64,000 bases of DNA from Leptolyngbya sp. NIES-3755 (GTDB lineage: Bacteria > Cyanobacteriota > Cyanobacteriia > Leptolyngbyales > Leptolyngbyaceae), in the NCBI GenBank assembly GCA_001548435.1, contig AP017308.1, positions 4,907,030 through 4,971,029 on the forward strand, read 5' to 3'. Positions 38,881 through 48,390 of this stretch are shown piece after piece (position 1 is the first letter of the stretch; every line of letters begins with the position of its first letter). Both the position numbers and the translations under genes were made by a program. Under the pieces are notes generated by a model. It made no database searches. It was not told the origin of the DNA and saw only the letters and a program-made list of their open reading frames with translations.

Positions 38881-40257
38881 TTAGACATCATAGCGGCGTG
38901 GTGTATAGACCCAAACGCCCCCATCAGAACGCGGAATCGATCGCGTTTTACTTGATCCAATTAGAATTACGGTTCTCATATCGGCATCGTCGATCGACAA
39001 ATCTCCTAATCGTTTTACCTGTGTTTGTTGTCCCGGTCTACCTAAATTTCGAGCGAGAACAATCGGTGTATCGGGAGTGCGATAGTTCAATAACAGATGT
39101 TTCGCTTTCTCTAATTGCCAGGTGCGAGTTTTGGAAATGGGATTGTAAAAAGCGATCGCAAAATCTGCCTGAGCCGCTGCACAAATACGATCGGCAATAA
39201 TTTCCCAAGGCTTGAGAATGTCTGAGAGTGAAATCGCACAGAAATCATGTCCCAACGGTGCGCCCACTTGAGCGGCGGCGGCTTGCATCGCGGAAATTCC
39301 AGGACAAACTTGAATGTCGATCGAGTTCCATTCCGGTTTACGATCGCGCTCTAAGACTTCAAATACTGCCGCTGCCATTGCATAAATGCCTGGATCACCA
39401 GAAGACACCATGACAACGGATCGCCCTTCAGCCGCCAAATTTAGAGCTAATGCTGCTCGATCGAGTTCTTCTCGGTTATCAAACACATGAATTTGCTGTG
39501 TGGTGCGAAGCGGTTCGACTAAATTCAAATAGGTTTGATAGCCGATCCAATCGGTTGACGATCGCAATACTTCTCTAACTTGTGGCGACATCCATTCTGC
39601 TGATCCAGGTCCCGTTCCAATGATTGCAAGTCGCTGGGTTAGAGTCGTTTGATAGACTAAACAATCTGAATTTCCTCCGATCGATTGATCAGTGACTTTA
39701 ATTGTTAACTTTGCATCTTCAGCGATCGGTAATTGACTGTTTTCTAACCAAGGTGCAGATCCTTCAATTTTTACCGTTGCACCCGCGAGTAGATTTGCTA
39801 GAAACGTTTTTGCATCATCAGGATTCACTAAACGATATCCATTTGGCGGTGATAACAATGCAGTGCGAAATCGAATGTCTCCGGTTGTTGTAATCGCAGG
39901 AATTGTATCTAACACGGCTGCAATCTCGCGGGCTAGATCATTCACGCCTTGCAATCCACCGAGCAAAGGAACGACAGCACTCCCATCTTCTGCGATCGCA
40001 ATCACGGCAGGTTCTTTCCATTTATTGTTCAACAAAGGTGCAACAGTACGGATCAAAATTCCCGCAGCACAAATTCCCACGATCGCAGTTCCTTGACTGA
40101 ACAATTCGCGAACGGTTTCCCCGAACTGAGTAAACGTGCGATCGACTCCGGTTGTTCGATGCTCTAATCCATACAGTGTTGCATTGGGTAGAGCATCAAC
40201 AATCCGACGTGCTACAGGAACACTCACTTGACCTAGAACAATAACAGCGATCGACAT
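38881..40257 (-). CDS. cobJ: CbiG N-domain fused to precorrin-3B C17-methyltransferase (CobJ)
   Basis: The 458-residue fusion has an N-terminal CbiG-like half (about 1-190, with GICAAGILIRTVAPLL). A tetrapyrrole methylase follows: GTGPGSAEWMSP near 215 for SAM binding, VMVSSGDPGIYAM near 285 and AIAFYNPISKTR near 375. It methylates C17 and contracts the corrin ring. The ATG at 40257 overlaps the cobI stop (TAATG), so coupling is likely; the upstream ATG at 40269 is the alternative. It is last of the operon. Confidence 0.9.
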   Translation of the reverse strand: MSIAVIVLGQVSVPVARRIVDALPNATLYGLEHRTTGVDRTFTQFGETVRELFSQGTAIVGICAAGILIRTVAPLLNNKWKEPAVIAIAEDGSAVVPLLGGLQGVNDLAREIAAVLDTIPAITTTGDIRFRTALLSPPNGYRLVNPDDAKTFLANLLAGATVKIEGSAPWLENSQLPIAEDAKLTIKVTDQSIGGNSDCLVYQTTLTQRLAIIGTGPGSAEWMSPQVREVLRSSTDWIGYQTYLNLVEPLRTTQQIHVFDNREELDRAALALNLAAEGRSVVMVSSGDPGIYAMAAAVFEVLERDRKPEWNSIDIQVCPGISAMQAAAAQVGAPLGHDFCAISLSDILKPWEIIADRICAAAQADFAIAFYNPISKTRTWQLEKAKHLLLNYRTPDTPIVLARNLGRPGQQTQVKRLGDLSIDDADMRTVILIGSSKTRSIPRSDGGVWVYTPRRYDV

Positions 40258-40952
40258 TACGGTTGCCATTCACTCGGAATTACAATCATGGAGAAATAAG
40301 GCACTTCAGCGGGATTTACTTCGCTGATCGGAAGAATTCGCTGACCGGGCATTGAGGCGCGTTCGATGTATTTTGCTCGATCGTATAATCCCAACTGTTT
40401 CAGCACTCCGACCACTTTGTTAAAATGCTTACCGAGTTTAATAATTGCCGCTGCATCTGCAACCGATAATCGAGCCGTTAACTCTTCGGCAGGGAGAATT
40501 GAAGAGACAACCATAAACACGTCATTTCGATAGGTTAGAGGCGTTCCTAGAATTGCTGGACTTGCCATCACACAGGATACACCTGGAATTACCTCAGTCG
40601 GGAATTGATCCACCAGTCGATTGTACAAATACATAAATGATCCGTAGAAGAATGGATCACCTTCGCACAGGACAACCACATCTCGTCCAGCACTTAAGTG
40701 TTCTGCTAAAGTTTCCGCAGCTTTGTCGTAGTAAGGTTGTGCAGATTCTTCGAGCTTGAATGGAAAATACATCGGCACTTCGATCTGTTCAGGACGAAGA
40801 TATTCCGCCACGATCGATCGAGCTAATTTTCGCCCACTATCGGACATTGGATAGGCAACCACTGGAGACGATCGCAGAACGCGAAACGCTTTCATCGTGA
40901 GCAATTCTGGATCTCCAGGACCAATTCCAATTCCATAAAGTTTACCTGTCAT
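40257..40952 (-). CDS. cobI: Precorrin-2 C20-methyltransferase
   Basis: The 231-residue SAM-dependent methylase has YGIGIGPGDPELLTMKA at the N-terminus and VVLCEGDPFFYGSFMYL near 95, characteristic of CobI/CbiL. It methylates precorrin-2 at C20. It follows cobH with a 2-bp gap and overlaps cobJ, in one operon. Confidence 0.92.
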   Translation of the reverse strand: MTGKLYGIGIGPGDPELLTMKAFRVLRSSPVVAYPMSDSGRKLARSIVAEYLRPEQIEVPMYFPFKLEESAQPYYDKAAETLAEHLSAGRDVVVLCEGDPFFYGSFMYLYNRLVDQFPTEVIPGVSCVMASPAILGTPLTYRNDVFMVVSSILPAEELTARLSVADAAAIIKLGKHFNKVVGVLKQLGLYDRAKYIERASMPGQRILPISEVNPAEVPYFSMIVIPSEWQP

Positions 40953-40954
40953 CG

Positions 40955-41584
40955 TTATATCTCCTCTCGTTTTGCTAAAGCGTTGATTGCTGCGGCTGCG
41001 ATCGCACTTCCTCCTCGTCGTCCATGCAGCGTTATAAACGGTACACCCCGACTGTTTGCCGCAAGTTCCGCTTTCGATTCTGCGGCTCCGACAAATCCCA
41101 CTGGAAAACCAAGAATTAGTGCGGGTTTGAGCGCTCCTTCGTCTAACAGTTCCAACAGTCGGAACAATGCAGTGGGAGCATTCCCGATCGCGATCACTGA
41201 TCCAGCTAACATCGGTTTCCAGAGTTCGAGAGCGGCTGCCGATCGCGTATTGTCGATCGCTTTTGCAAGTTCTGGAACAGTCGGATCATTCAATGTACAA
41301 ATCACGGAATTTTCTGCTGGTAATCGTTTTCGAGTCACGCCATTCGCCACCATTTGAGCATCGCAAAGAATCACAGCACCGTTTTCAAGGGCTTTTCTTC
41401 CGACTTCGACGGCATTGGGAGAGGCTTCGATATCATTGGCTAAATCGGTCATACCGCAAGCGTGAATCAGGCGAACGGTGACATGAGCGAGATCCGCAGG
41501 TAAGCGATCGAGGTTTGCTTCTGCACGAATAATTGAAAATGACTTGCGGTAAATATCGTCACCGTTCCGAATGTAGTCAATCAT
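40955..41584 (-). CDS. cobH: Precorrin-8X methylmutase
   Basis: The 209-residue CobH/CbiC has the conserved His in LIHACGMTDLAND near 37 and LGFPVGFVGAAESK near 157. It moves the C11 methyl to C12. The ATG at 41584 overlaps the end of cobG by 8 bp, which fixes the start better than an upstream extension to 41623. Confidence 0.92.
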   Translation of the reverse strand: MIDYIRNGDDIYRKSFSIIRAEANLDRLPADLAHVTVRLIHACGMTDLANDIEASPNAVEVGRKALENGAVILCDAQMVANGVTRKRLPAENSVICTLNDPTVPELAKAIDNTRSAAALELWKPMLAGSVIAIGNAPTALFRLLELLDEGALKPALILGFPVGFVGAAESKAELAANSRGVPFITLHGRRGGSAIAAAAINALAKREEI

Positions 41585-42869
41585 GAAACGTGTTGATGAA
41601 ATGCGCGATCGAGGAAAGGTCACTCGCTGGAATGGGTCGATCGGTTAATGAACGATCTCCTGCAAACAGCGAATAAGCTTCGACACCCTGTATTGTGGTT
41701 CCAAGTAGTGTGATCTCTGCGGGACTGGGTTGAGCACATCCTTTGGAACAGCCAGTCATGTGAATGTTAATAGAACGATCGAGCAAGTGCATTAATTCAA
41801 GAGCATGAGATTGAGTGTGTGTTTCTGAAGATGCACAGCCCGGTTTTCCTGCACAGGCAACAATGGCGGAATCGATTGGATTGGTAGAGAGTTCTAAGGA
41901 TTGAATTTTGGTGAGAACGATCGAAGTGTGTACGGTTGGAATGTTCGGAAGCAAAATAGACTGCCAGGGTGTGAGTCGAAGTTCTCCAGATCCATGAGTT
42001 TCAGCAAGTTGGATTAGTTCTTTTAATTGCCCGATCGATATCCATCCCAATTTCAATGCAAATCCAATGTAGGAACGGTCCGATTGTTTCTGAGAATGAA
42101 TTCCTAAATGTTGCGGTCTTGATTCTGGAATTGGAGTGTTTGAGTGTTTAAATTCAAAGGAAACTCGACTCAAAAAACCTTCAATTCCCCAATCGCGCAA
42201 CAAGTCTCGCATTCGAGGTTTCTTTGGTTTTTGAAACTGTTGAACATAATCTAAATAGGTCTGCGTCAAAGCTGCGATCGCACTCAAACAATCTGAGGTT
42301 TCTACATTCGTTTCATAGAACTGTCGATTACTTCCGAGTGTGAGCTTGAATCGATCGCGACTGATGGCTGATAGTTGAATTTCATTGTATCGATGCTGCC
42401 ATTTCGCTTCCGATCTTGCTCCAATTCCGACTGCTCCACCTCCATCAATCCCAATACTAAACTTTGGAGGTAATCCGGTTAATTCTGGCGTGTTTTGGAT
42501 GTATTGATCAATCTCTTGAACGATCGATCGAATATCGATAATCTCATCTGGATCAATCCCTGCGGTTGGACTTGCCATCACGTTTCGCAGATGATCTAAC
42601 TCAGGTTGTTTTGCTGCTAATCCAACCGATTGTAGCGTTGAATAAACTTCGGGAGAGGGAATCGATGTTACGGCTCGAAATTGAAGATTTGCCCGATTCG
42701 TGACTTGAATCATGGGAGTACTCCAGCGATCGGCAAGATCGAGAACTGCGATCGCTTGATTTCGATTCAAAATTCCACCTGGAATCCGAATCCGAATCAA
42801 TGTGCCATCTTGTGCAGGAGTCCCATAAAACAGACCAGGACAAGGATTTGATGCCGCCAACCAACTCAT
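41577..42869 (-). CDS. cobG: Precorrin-3B synthase (nitrite/sulfite reductase-like)
   Basis: The 430-residue protein has the ferredoxin-like half (AVLDLADRWSTPMIQVTNRANLQ near 36) and a 4Fe-4S cluster motif of the sulfite-reductase fold: CAGKPGC near 335 and CSKGC near 375. CobG makes precorrin-3B using oxygen. The ribosome site GGAGATGGGG precedes the start, directly after the riboswitch. It is first gene of the cob operon. Confidence 0.88.
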   Translation of the reverse strand: MSWLAASNPCPGLFYGTPAQDGTLIRIRIPGGILNRNQAIAVLDLADRWSTPMIQVTNRANLQFRAVTSIPSPEVYSTLQSVGLAAKQPELDHLRNVMASPTAGIDPDEIIDIRSIVQEIDQYIQNTPELTGLPPKFSIGIDGGGAVGIGARSEAKWQHRYNEIQLSAISRDRFKLTLGSNRQFYETNVETSDCLSAIAALTQTYLDYVQQFQKPKKPRMRDLLRDWGIEGFLSRVSFEFKHSNTPIPESRPQHLGIHSQKQSDRSYIGFALKLGWISIGQLKELIQLAETHGSGELRLTPWQSILLPNIPTVHTSIVLTKIQSLELSTNPIDSAIVACAGKPGCASSETHTQSHALELMHLLDRSINIHMTGCSKGCAQPSPAEITLLGTTIQGVEAYSLFAGDRSLTDRPIPASDLSSIAHFINTFHD

Positions 42870-42879
42870 GAATGTGCCC

Positions 42880-43020
42880 CATCTCCGTGGATCGCAGAGA
42901 ATTGAATAGACTCGCTAAGATTGGCATTCTGACTCGAACGATCGCCGCTCATCACAGTTGCGCCACAGTACCGGATTCTCACCGAATTTCCCCAATTCTC
43001 AGCCCATGCAGCATATCACA
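42880..43020 (-). ncRNA. Cobalamin riboswitch upstream of cobG
   Basis: On the complement the core reads GGGGAAATTCGGTGAGAATC, then CCGGTACTGTGGCGCAACTG (about 43000-42955), followed by GAGTCAGAATGCCA (about 42935-42920), matching the conserved core and B12-box region of cobalamin riboswitches. It lies directly upstream of the cobG ribosome site, so cobalamin would reduce translation or extension of the operon. Outer boundaries are approximate. Confidence 0.9.
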
Positions 43021-43055
43021 CTCGATCGATTCCTGTTTCGATCGCCAAACCTTTC

Positions 43056-44462
43056 TTAAGAAATCGATCGTTCCGAACCTGCAAATCGGCTTCCCACTTG
43101 AGGCGGAATATCTTCGGGCAAAAGTGTTGTTAATGTTTCATCGCTCAGTGAATTTAGAACCGCGAGTCGATTCGCTTGTCGTTCAATAATTCGTTCAAAT
43201 AAATTCCGAACTAATCTTGCATTTCCAAAGGTTTTCTCTCGCTTCACGTAAAGATCTTCAAATACCGATCGTAGTTTTTCTCGTGCTTCATTCGAGAGTT
43301 TGAAGTGACTTTTCTCGCACATCTTTTCAAAAATTGCCAACAATTCTTCAGGCTGATAATGATTGAAATAAAAGTAACGATTAAATCGCGATTCTAAACC
43401 CGGATTCGATTCAATAAAGGTCGCCATTTCATCGGTATATCCTGCCACGATCACCACTAATCGATCGCGATAATCTTCCATGCGTTTGAGCAAAACGTCG
43501 ATCGCTTCTTGACCAAAATCTCGCCCGGATTCTTCGGGTACTAACGCATAAGCTTCATCAATAAACAACACTCCGTCAAGTGCAGAATTGACTAATTCAT
43601 CGACTTTGTTCGCAGTCTGTCCAACGTATCCTGCAACCATTCCTGATCGATCGGTTTCGATCAAATGTCCTTTATTGAGAAATTCTAACCCGTGAAAAAT
43701 TCGGCTCATCAATCTTGCCACCGTTGTTTTTCCGGTTCCTGGAGGTCCACAGAATACCGCATGAAGGGAAACAGAAGTTTTAGCTAAACCGCGATCGACG
43801 CGAATCTTTTGTACTTTGAGAAAATTCGCCAGTGTTCGCACTTCTTCTTTAATGTTTTCCATCCCAATCAAATCATTCAATTCAGCTAATGCTTGTTCTA
43901 AGATTTGCTCAGGATTATCTGAAGAATCGGATTTTGAAATTGCTGCGAATCCTGCCTCATAGTTTTTCAGCGATCGATACTCATGAAGTCGTTGCCAAAT
44001 TTGTGAAAGCGTCTCTAAATCTTGCAAGCTCACAGTTCCATCTGCTTTCACGATCGCTTGAGCAAATTTGTAAATTGCATTCACCGTCGTACCCAGATGA
44101 TTCGTTCCTTTCTCTTCATCCAATTGATTCATGATCGAAGGTAATAAAAACGCTTCAGACTGATCCTGAGTCAACTCTAAAATAAGTTGCAGCGTCGTTT
44201 TTTCGTGCTGATTTCGCTCCGAAGTCTCCCAAAGATTAATTGCTACATTAAGTTTTTCGGCATCCTGCTTCACGAGCGCATACACCACAAGAAACGCGAG
44301 CAATTCGGCGGATTGAACTTTCCCATGTCCTCGTGCACACTGCTGCACCAATCGAGCCAAATCCCGTACAATCACCTCTGCAAATCGTCGATCGAGCGAC
44401 AATAGCGGCGAGAGTGCTTTGTAAAGTGTGTTAGCTTCCTGCTTCAGAAATCTAGAATTCAT
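43056..44462 (-). CDS. AAA ATPase of the CbbX/SpoVK type
   Basis: The 468-residue protein has a helical N-terminal domain (about 1-170, TerB/tellurite-like layout possible) and an AAA+ domain with Walker A GPPGTGKTT near 237, FIDEAYAL near 300 and the arginine-finger region ESRFNRYF near 360. It resembles CbbX and the EccA-like ATPases. CbbX remodels Rubisco, but no Rubisco genes are nearby, so the target is unknown. Confidence 0.75.
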   Translation of the reverse strand: MNSRFLKQEANTLYKALSPLLSLDRRFAEVIVRDLARLVQQCARGHGKVQSAELLAFLVVYALVKQDAEKLNVAINLWETSERNQHEKTTLQLILELTQDQSEAFLLPSIMNQLDEEKGTNHLGTTVNAIYKFAQAIVKADGTVSLQDLETLSQIWQRLHEYRSLKNYEAGFAAISKSDSSDNPEQILEQALAELNDLIGMENIKEEVRTLANFLKVQKIRVDRGLAKTSVSLHAVFCGPPGTGKTTVARLMSRIFHGLEFLNKGHLIETDRSGMVAGYVGQTANKVDELVNSALDGVLFIDEAYALVPEESGRDFGQEAIDVLLKRMEDYRDRLVVIVAGYTDEMATFIESNPGLESRFNRYFYFNHYQPEELLAIFEKMCEKSHFKLSNEAREKLRSVFEDLYVKREKTFGNARLVRNLFERIIERQANRLAVLNSLSDETLTTLLPEDIPPQVGSRFAGSERSIS

Positions 44463-44624
44463 TCAAAACAATGGCGTGAAATTTTTGTCGATCGCTTCTC
44501 CTCAAGAATCATAGCTAAATTAAGAGTACAGAGTGCTCCATGCAGCTTAATCGATCGACGCATCTATCTAGAGACAGTTTTGCAGACTCAAACTTGCTGA
44601 ACCGAATTAGAATCAATGTGTCAA

Positions 44625-44647
44625 ACTTAACCTTAGTGAACCTAAGT
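44625..44647 (+). promoter_or_regulatory. Short palindrome upstream of drmD
   Basis: CTTAG (44632-44636) faces CTAAG (44642-44646), and ACTTA/TAAGT (44625-44629, 44643-44647) overlap it. It ends 8 bp before the drmD ATG, where an operator or a translational hairpin could act. No clear -35/-10 pair was identified. Confidence 0.3.
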
Positions 44648-44655
44648 ATCTTTTT

Positions 44656-47600
44656 ATGACTGTGATCCAAGCCATTCCAGAGCAAGGTCAGCTAGTCAAA
44701 GTTCGGCAACGTCAGTATGTGGTCACTGATGTTCGTCAGACCACGTTACCGACTAGCCCTATTTTGCGTCCAACTACCGTGGCTCAGCATCTCGTTTCAC
44801 TTTCCTCGATCGAGGATGATGGTTTGGGCGAAGAGCTTCAAGTGATTTGGCAGTTAGAGCCTGGAACACAAGTCTTTGAACGGGTGGAATTGCCAAAACC
44901 GACGGGGTTTGATGATCCTGCGAAACTGGATGCGTTTCTGGATGCAGTGCGTTGGGGTGCAGCTTCATCTGCGGATATTCGGACAATTCAAGCACCCTTT
45001 CGGAGTGGGATTGATATTGAGGACTATCAGCTTGATCCCGTGGTCAGAGCCATTCAGATGCCGCGTGTGAATTTACTGATTGCGGATGATGTTGGATTGG
45101 GGAAAACGATCGAAGCAGGGTTAGTCGCTCAAGAGTTGATCATTCGGCATCGATGTCGGCGGATTTTGATTGTGTGTCCGTCTTCGCTTCAGATTCAGTG
45201 GCGCGATCAGATGCGTGATAAATTTGGGCTGGATTTTCGGATCGTGGATAGTGCTTTGATGAAAGAGCTACGACGAAAACGGGGAATTCATGTCAATCCG
45301 TGGGTTCATTTTCCGCGATTGATTACCTCGATCGATTTTCTCAAGCGCGATCGACCTTTGAGATTATTTCGCGAAATTCTTCCGAGTGAAGGTGAATCAA
45401 TCTATCCGCGTCGCTTCGATTTGCTGATTGTGGATGAAGCGCATAATGTCGCTCCGTCTGGAAGCGGGCAGTACGCGATCGATTCTCAACGCACTGCCAC
45501 CATTCGTCAGATTGTGCCGCATTTTGAACATAAGCTATTTCTAACGGCAACTCCACACAATGGCTATCCAGAGAGTTTTACTGCATTGCTTGAGTTGTTA
45601 GATACTCAACGATTTGCTAGAGGCGTAAATCCCGATCGTAACCAGCTACAAGTAGTCATGGTGCGGCGGTTGAAACAGGAAATGAAAGATTTTGATGGGA
45701 TGCCAATGTTTCCGGGTCGCAAATTGGAAGCGATCGCGGTTGATTATCCCCAAGCAGAACGGCAAGTCCATGCAGCACTAAAGCGATACACCGAACTGCG
45801 AACGAAAGGCGTAAATGACAATGTAGAAAAGTATGCGACGGAATTTGTATTAAAGCTATTGAAAAAACGGCTCTTTTCCTCACCAGAAGCATTCTTTACT
45901 ACTTTGACTCAGCATCGAGAATCTTTGACTACTGCTCGTCGTCGTCAAGCTTTAACGACTAAACCGACTGAGGGCATTTTGCGACGGCAACTAGAGCAAG
46001 TTGAAGAAGAATATGCAGATGATGAACTATACGATGCTGCGACTGATGAATCGATCGAGAATACAAGTCGATTGTTTCGCTTATTAACCACTGAAGAACA
46101 AGACTTGCTAAATGAAATGCTTCAGTGGGCGGACATTGCATCAAGACAACCGGATGCAAAAGCGACTGAACTATTGAACTGGATCAATACAATTATTCGT
46201 CCCAACGAAGTCTGGTCAAATGAACGAGTGATCATTTTTACAGAGTATCGAGCAACGCAAAAGTGGCTCTATAACTTGATGGCAGTACGAGGATTAGTTC
46301 AAGGCGATCGTCTAATGACCCTTTATGGTGGGATGAATTCTGACGATCGAGAATTCGTCAAAGCCGCGTTCCAAACTCATCCTGATGTTTCACCAGTTCG
46401 GATTCTACTCGCGACTGATGCGGCTTCAGAAGGATTGGACTTACAGAATTTCTGTTCGCGATTGATTCACTATGAGATTCCTTGGAACCCGAATCGGATG
46501 GAGCAACGGAACGGGAGAATCGATCGACATGGACAGCGATCGAGTGAAGTACGAATCTATCACTTTGTTGGAAAAGACTATCAGGAACAGTCTGCAAATA
46601 GCATTCGACCTGGAGATTTAGAAGGCGATTTAGAGTTTCTGATGCGGGCAGCGCTGAAAGTCAACAACATTCGAGAAGACTTAGGAAAAGTCGGTCCAGT
46701 GATCGCATCTCAGGTCGAAGAAGCAATGTTGGGACGACGGGTGACACTTGATACTTCTAAGGCGGAACGGGAATCGGAACCTGTACGCAGAATGTTAAAG
46801 TTTGAACGGAAGGTGCGAGATCAAATTGAAAAGCTCAGAGAGCAACTGCATGAAACACGAGAAAAGCTGCGATTGACTCCAGAGAACATTGAATCAGTGG
46901 TACGGATTGGATTGGAATTAGCAGATCAGCCTGCTTTGATCGATGCTGAGATAGATGGGATTCGAGCGTTTCATCTGCCGCAATTGAAGAATAGTTGGGC
47001 GGTTTGTGCAGAGGGATTAGAACATCCGCATACGAAAGAGATTCGCCCGATCGTATTTGATCCAGATGCAGCACATGGACGGGATGATGTCGTCTTAGCA
47101 CACTTGAATCATCGTTTAGTCCAGATGTGTCTTCGATTGCTGCGGGCGGAAGTCTGGTCTACAGAGGGCAGAAAACAATTGCATCGGGTCACGGCTCGTG
47201 TGGTTTCCTCGAAGTCGGGGTTAGAGACTCCCGCAGTAGTGGCGTATGGACGATTAGTGATTTTAGGCAGTGATCAACAGCGATTACATGAAGAAGTGAT
47301 TGTAGCTGGAGGCGTATTGAAAGAAGGGCGATTTAGTCGATCGGGAGTGATGAAACTGCAAGCGGCATTGAGCGCGATCGTCGATCGAACTGTTCCCGAA
47401 ACGATGCAAGAGAGACTGGCTCAGATGTGGGATCAGTATGCGGATTCATTGATGCAGGCATTGGAAGCGAGAAAAGAAGAGCGATCGACCAGTTTGCAAA
47501 GAGATTTACACGATCGAGCAGAGAAGGAAGTTGCAGATATTACTGCGATTCTGACGGAGCTACAGAACAGCATTCTTGCCGAATTAGAGGAACCCCAAAT

Positions 47601-47802
47601 CGAGCAGCTAGAGATTTTTAGTAATCCAGAGCGGGAACAGTTTGAGCGAAATATGAATAGCTTGAGAGCGAGAGCAGAACAGATTCCGAAAGAGATCGAG
47701 CAAGAAACGGCGATCATTCGGAAACGATTTGAGAATCCAACGGCGCGATTATTTCCTTTAGCGGTTACTTTTCTGGTTCCGCAAAAAATAATCCGCTCCT
47801 AG
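44656..47802 (+). CDS. drmD: DISARM SNF2-like helicase DrmD
   Basis: The 1048-residue SF2 helicase has Walker A DVGLGKT near 143, DEAH in LLIVDEAHNVAP near 259 and a C-terminal helicase lobe with LIHYEIPWNPNRMEQRNGRIDRHGQ-like motifs V-VI near 600-625. A long charged coiled coil follows (about 925-1010). It resembles DrmD of class 1 DISARM. It is the first gene of the locus, 36 bp before the 163-residue ORF. Confidence 0.85.
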   Translation: MTVIQAIPEQGQLVKVRQRQYVVTDVRQTTLPTSPILRPTTVAQHLVSLSSIEDDGLGEELQVIWQLEPGTQVFERVELPKPTGFDDPAKLDAFLDAVRWGAASSADIRTIQAPFRSGIDIEDYQLDPVVRAIQMPRVNLLIADDVGLGKTIEAGLVAQELIIRHRCRRILIVCPSSLQIQWRDQMRDKFGLDFRIVDSALMKELRRKRGIHVNPWVHFPRLITSIDFLKRDRPLRLFREILPSEGESIYPRRFDLLIVDEAHNVAPSGSGQYAIDSQRTATIRQIVPHFEHKLFLTATPHNGYPESFTALLELLDTQRFARGVNPDRNQLQVVMVRRLKQEMKDFDGMPMFPGRKLEAIAVDYPQAERQVHAALKRYTELRTKGVNDNVEKYATEFVLKLLKKRLFSSPEAFFTTLTQHRESLTTARRRQALTTKPTEGILRRQLEQVEEEYADDELYDAATDESIENTSRLFRLLTTEEQDLLNEMLQWADIASRQPDAKATELLNWINTIIRPNEVWSNERVIIFTEYRATQKWLYNLMAVRGLVQGDRLMTLYGGMNSDDREFVKAAFQTHPDVSPVRILLATDAASEGLDLQNFCSRLIHYEIPWNPNRMEQRNGRIDRHGQRSSEVRIYHFVGKDYQEQSANSIRPGDLEGDLEFLMRAALKVNNIREDLGKVGPVIASQVEEAMLGRRVTLDTSKAERESEPVRRMLKFERKVRDQIEKLREQLHETREKLRLTPENIESVVRIGLELADQPALIDAEIDGIRAFHLPQLKNSWAVCAEGLEHPHTKEIRPIVFDPDAAHGRDDVVLAHLNHRLVQMCLRLLRAEVWSTEGRKQLHRVTARVVSSKSGLETPAVVAYGRLVILGSDQQRLHEEVIVAGGVLKEGRFSRSGVMKLQAALSAIVDRTVPETMQERLAQMWDQYADSLMQALEARKEERSTSLQRDLHDRAEKEVADITAILTELQNSILAELEEPQIEQLEIFSNPEREQFERNMNSLRARAEQIPKEIEQETAIIRKRFENPTARLFPLAVTFLVPQKIIRS

Positions 47803-47838
47803 TACGCTAGAAAAGCTCACTTTTGGTTCAATCATTTC

Positions 47839-48330
47839 ATGCAAAAGACCCGTGCCTTCGCGATCCTTGCCCCCGTTCCAGAGATGCACTTGATTTCTGG
47901 ATTAGAAGCGATCGCGGCTCAACTCGATTCTGATGACCTTGCTTCGGATCAGTTACCGAAGGTGGCTTTCGGCAGTATGGATTTTGAATTGTTCGCTGAA
48001 GTCGAGAAAGCACGATCGGGAAAAGCGATCGAGGTTTTGATCTATGCGTCTCATGCGAAAGGGGATCAACCGTTGAATCCGGAGGTGACTTGGCGCGGAT
48101 TGTATGTCGGCTATGTGCCATCGCGGCGGGGACGGTATCCCGGAAAATCGATTCATCGTCCCCCATCGACTGCGACAGATAGTCCGACTTGGGCAGGATT
48201 TTGGGAAGTTCAGGAATTAGAGCGGCTGAAGACTGCGATTCCGATCGCAAAATTGCGAGGTAAAAATAAAAAGACGAACTATCAAGCTCGATTTATTCCC
48301 GAAGGTCCTGTTCTGATTGAATTCCCCTAA
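47839..48330 (+). CDS. Unknown 163-residue protein inside the DISARM locus
   Basis: I do not recognise the family. The sequence is basic at the C-terminus (AKLRGKNKKTNYQARF), has a beta-rich middle (VTWRGLYVGYVPSRRGRYPGK) and a tryptophan-bearing strand (TWAGFWEVQEL). No catalytic motif or membrane segment is seen. It starts 36 bp after drmD and ends 3 bp before the original drmMI start, so it is cotranscribed with both. It could be a small DNA- or protein-binding adaptor. Confidence 0.65.
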   Translation: MQKTRAFAILAPVPEMHLISGLEAIAAQLDSDDLASDQLPKVAFGSMDFELFAEVEKARSGKAIEVLIYASHAKGDQPLNPEVTWRGLYVGYVPSRRGRYPGKSIHRPPSTATDSPTWAGFWEVQELERLKTAIPIAKLRGKNKKTNYQARFIPEGPVLIEFP

Positions 48331-48333
48331 ATT

Positions 48334-48390
48334 ATGTCTACTGCTCGTCATCACGCTGAATGGTTATCTCAGATCTTGCACCATTCCTGA
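48334..48390 (+). pseudogene. Original 5' end of drmMI, cut off by insertion sequence
   Basis: ATG at 48334 starts MSTARHHAEWL in the same phase as drmMI. At codon 11 (TTA, 48364) the IS begins, and the frame stops in the IS at 48388-48390 after 18 codons. These are the native first residues of the methylase, now separated from its body. Confidence 0.85.

Noticed and set aside
47837-48250. 137-codon open frame opposite the 163-residue DISARM gene
   Set aside because: The forward gene has tight spacing to its neighbours and plausible composition; the reverse frame is Ser/Arg/Pro-rich.
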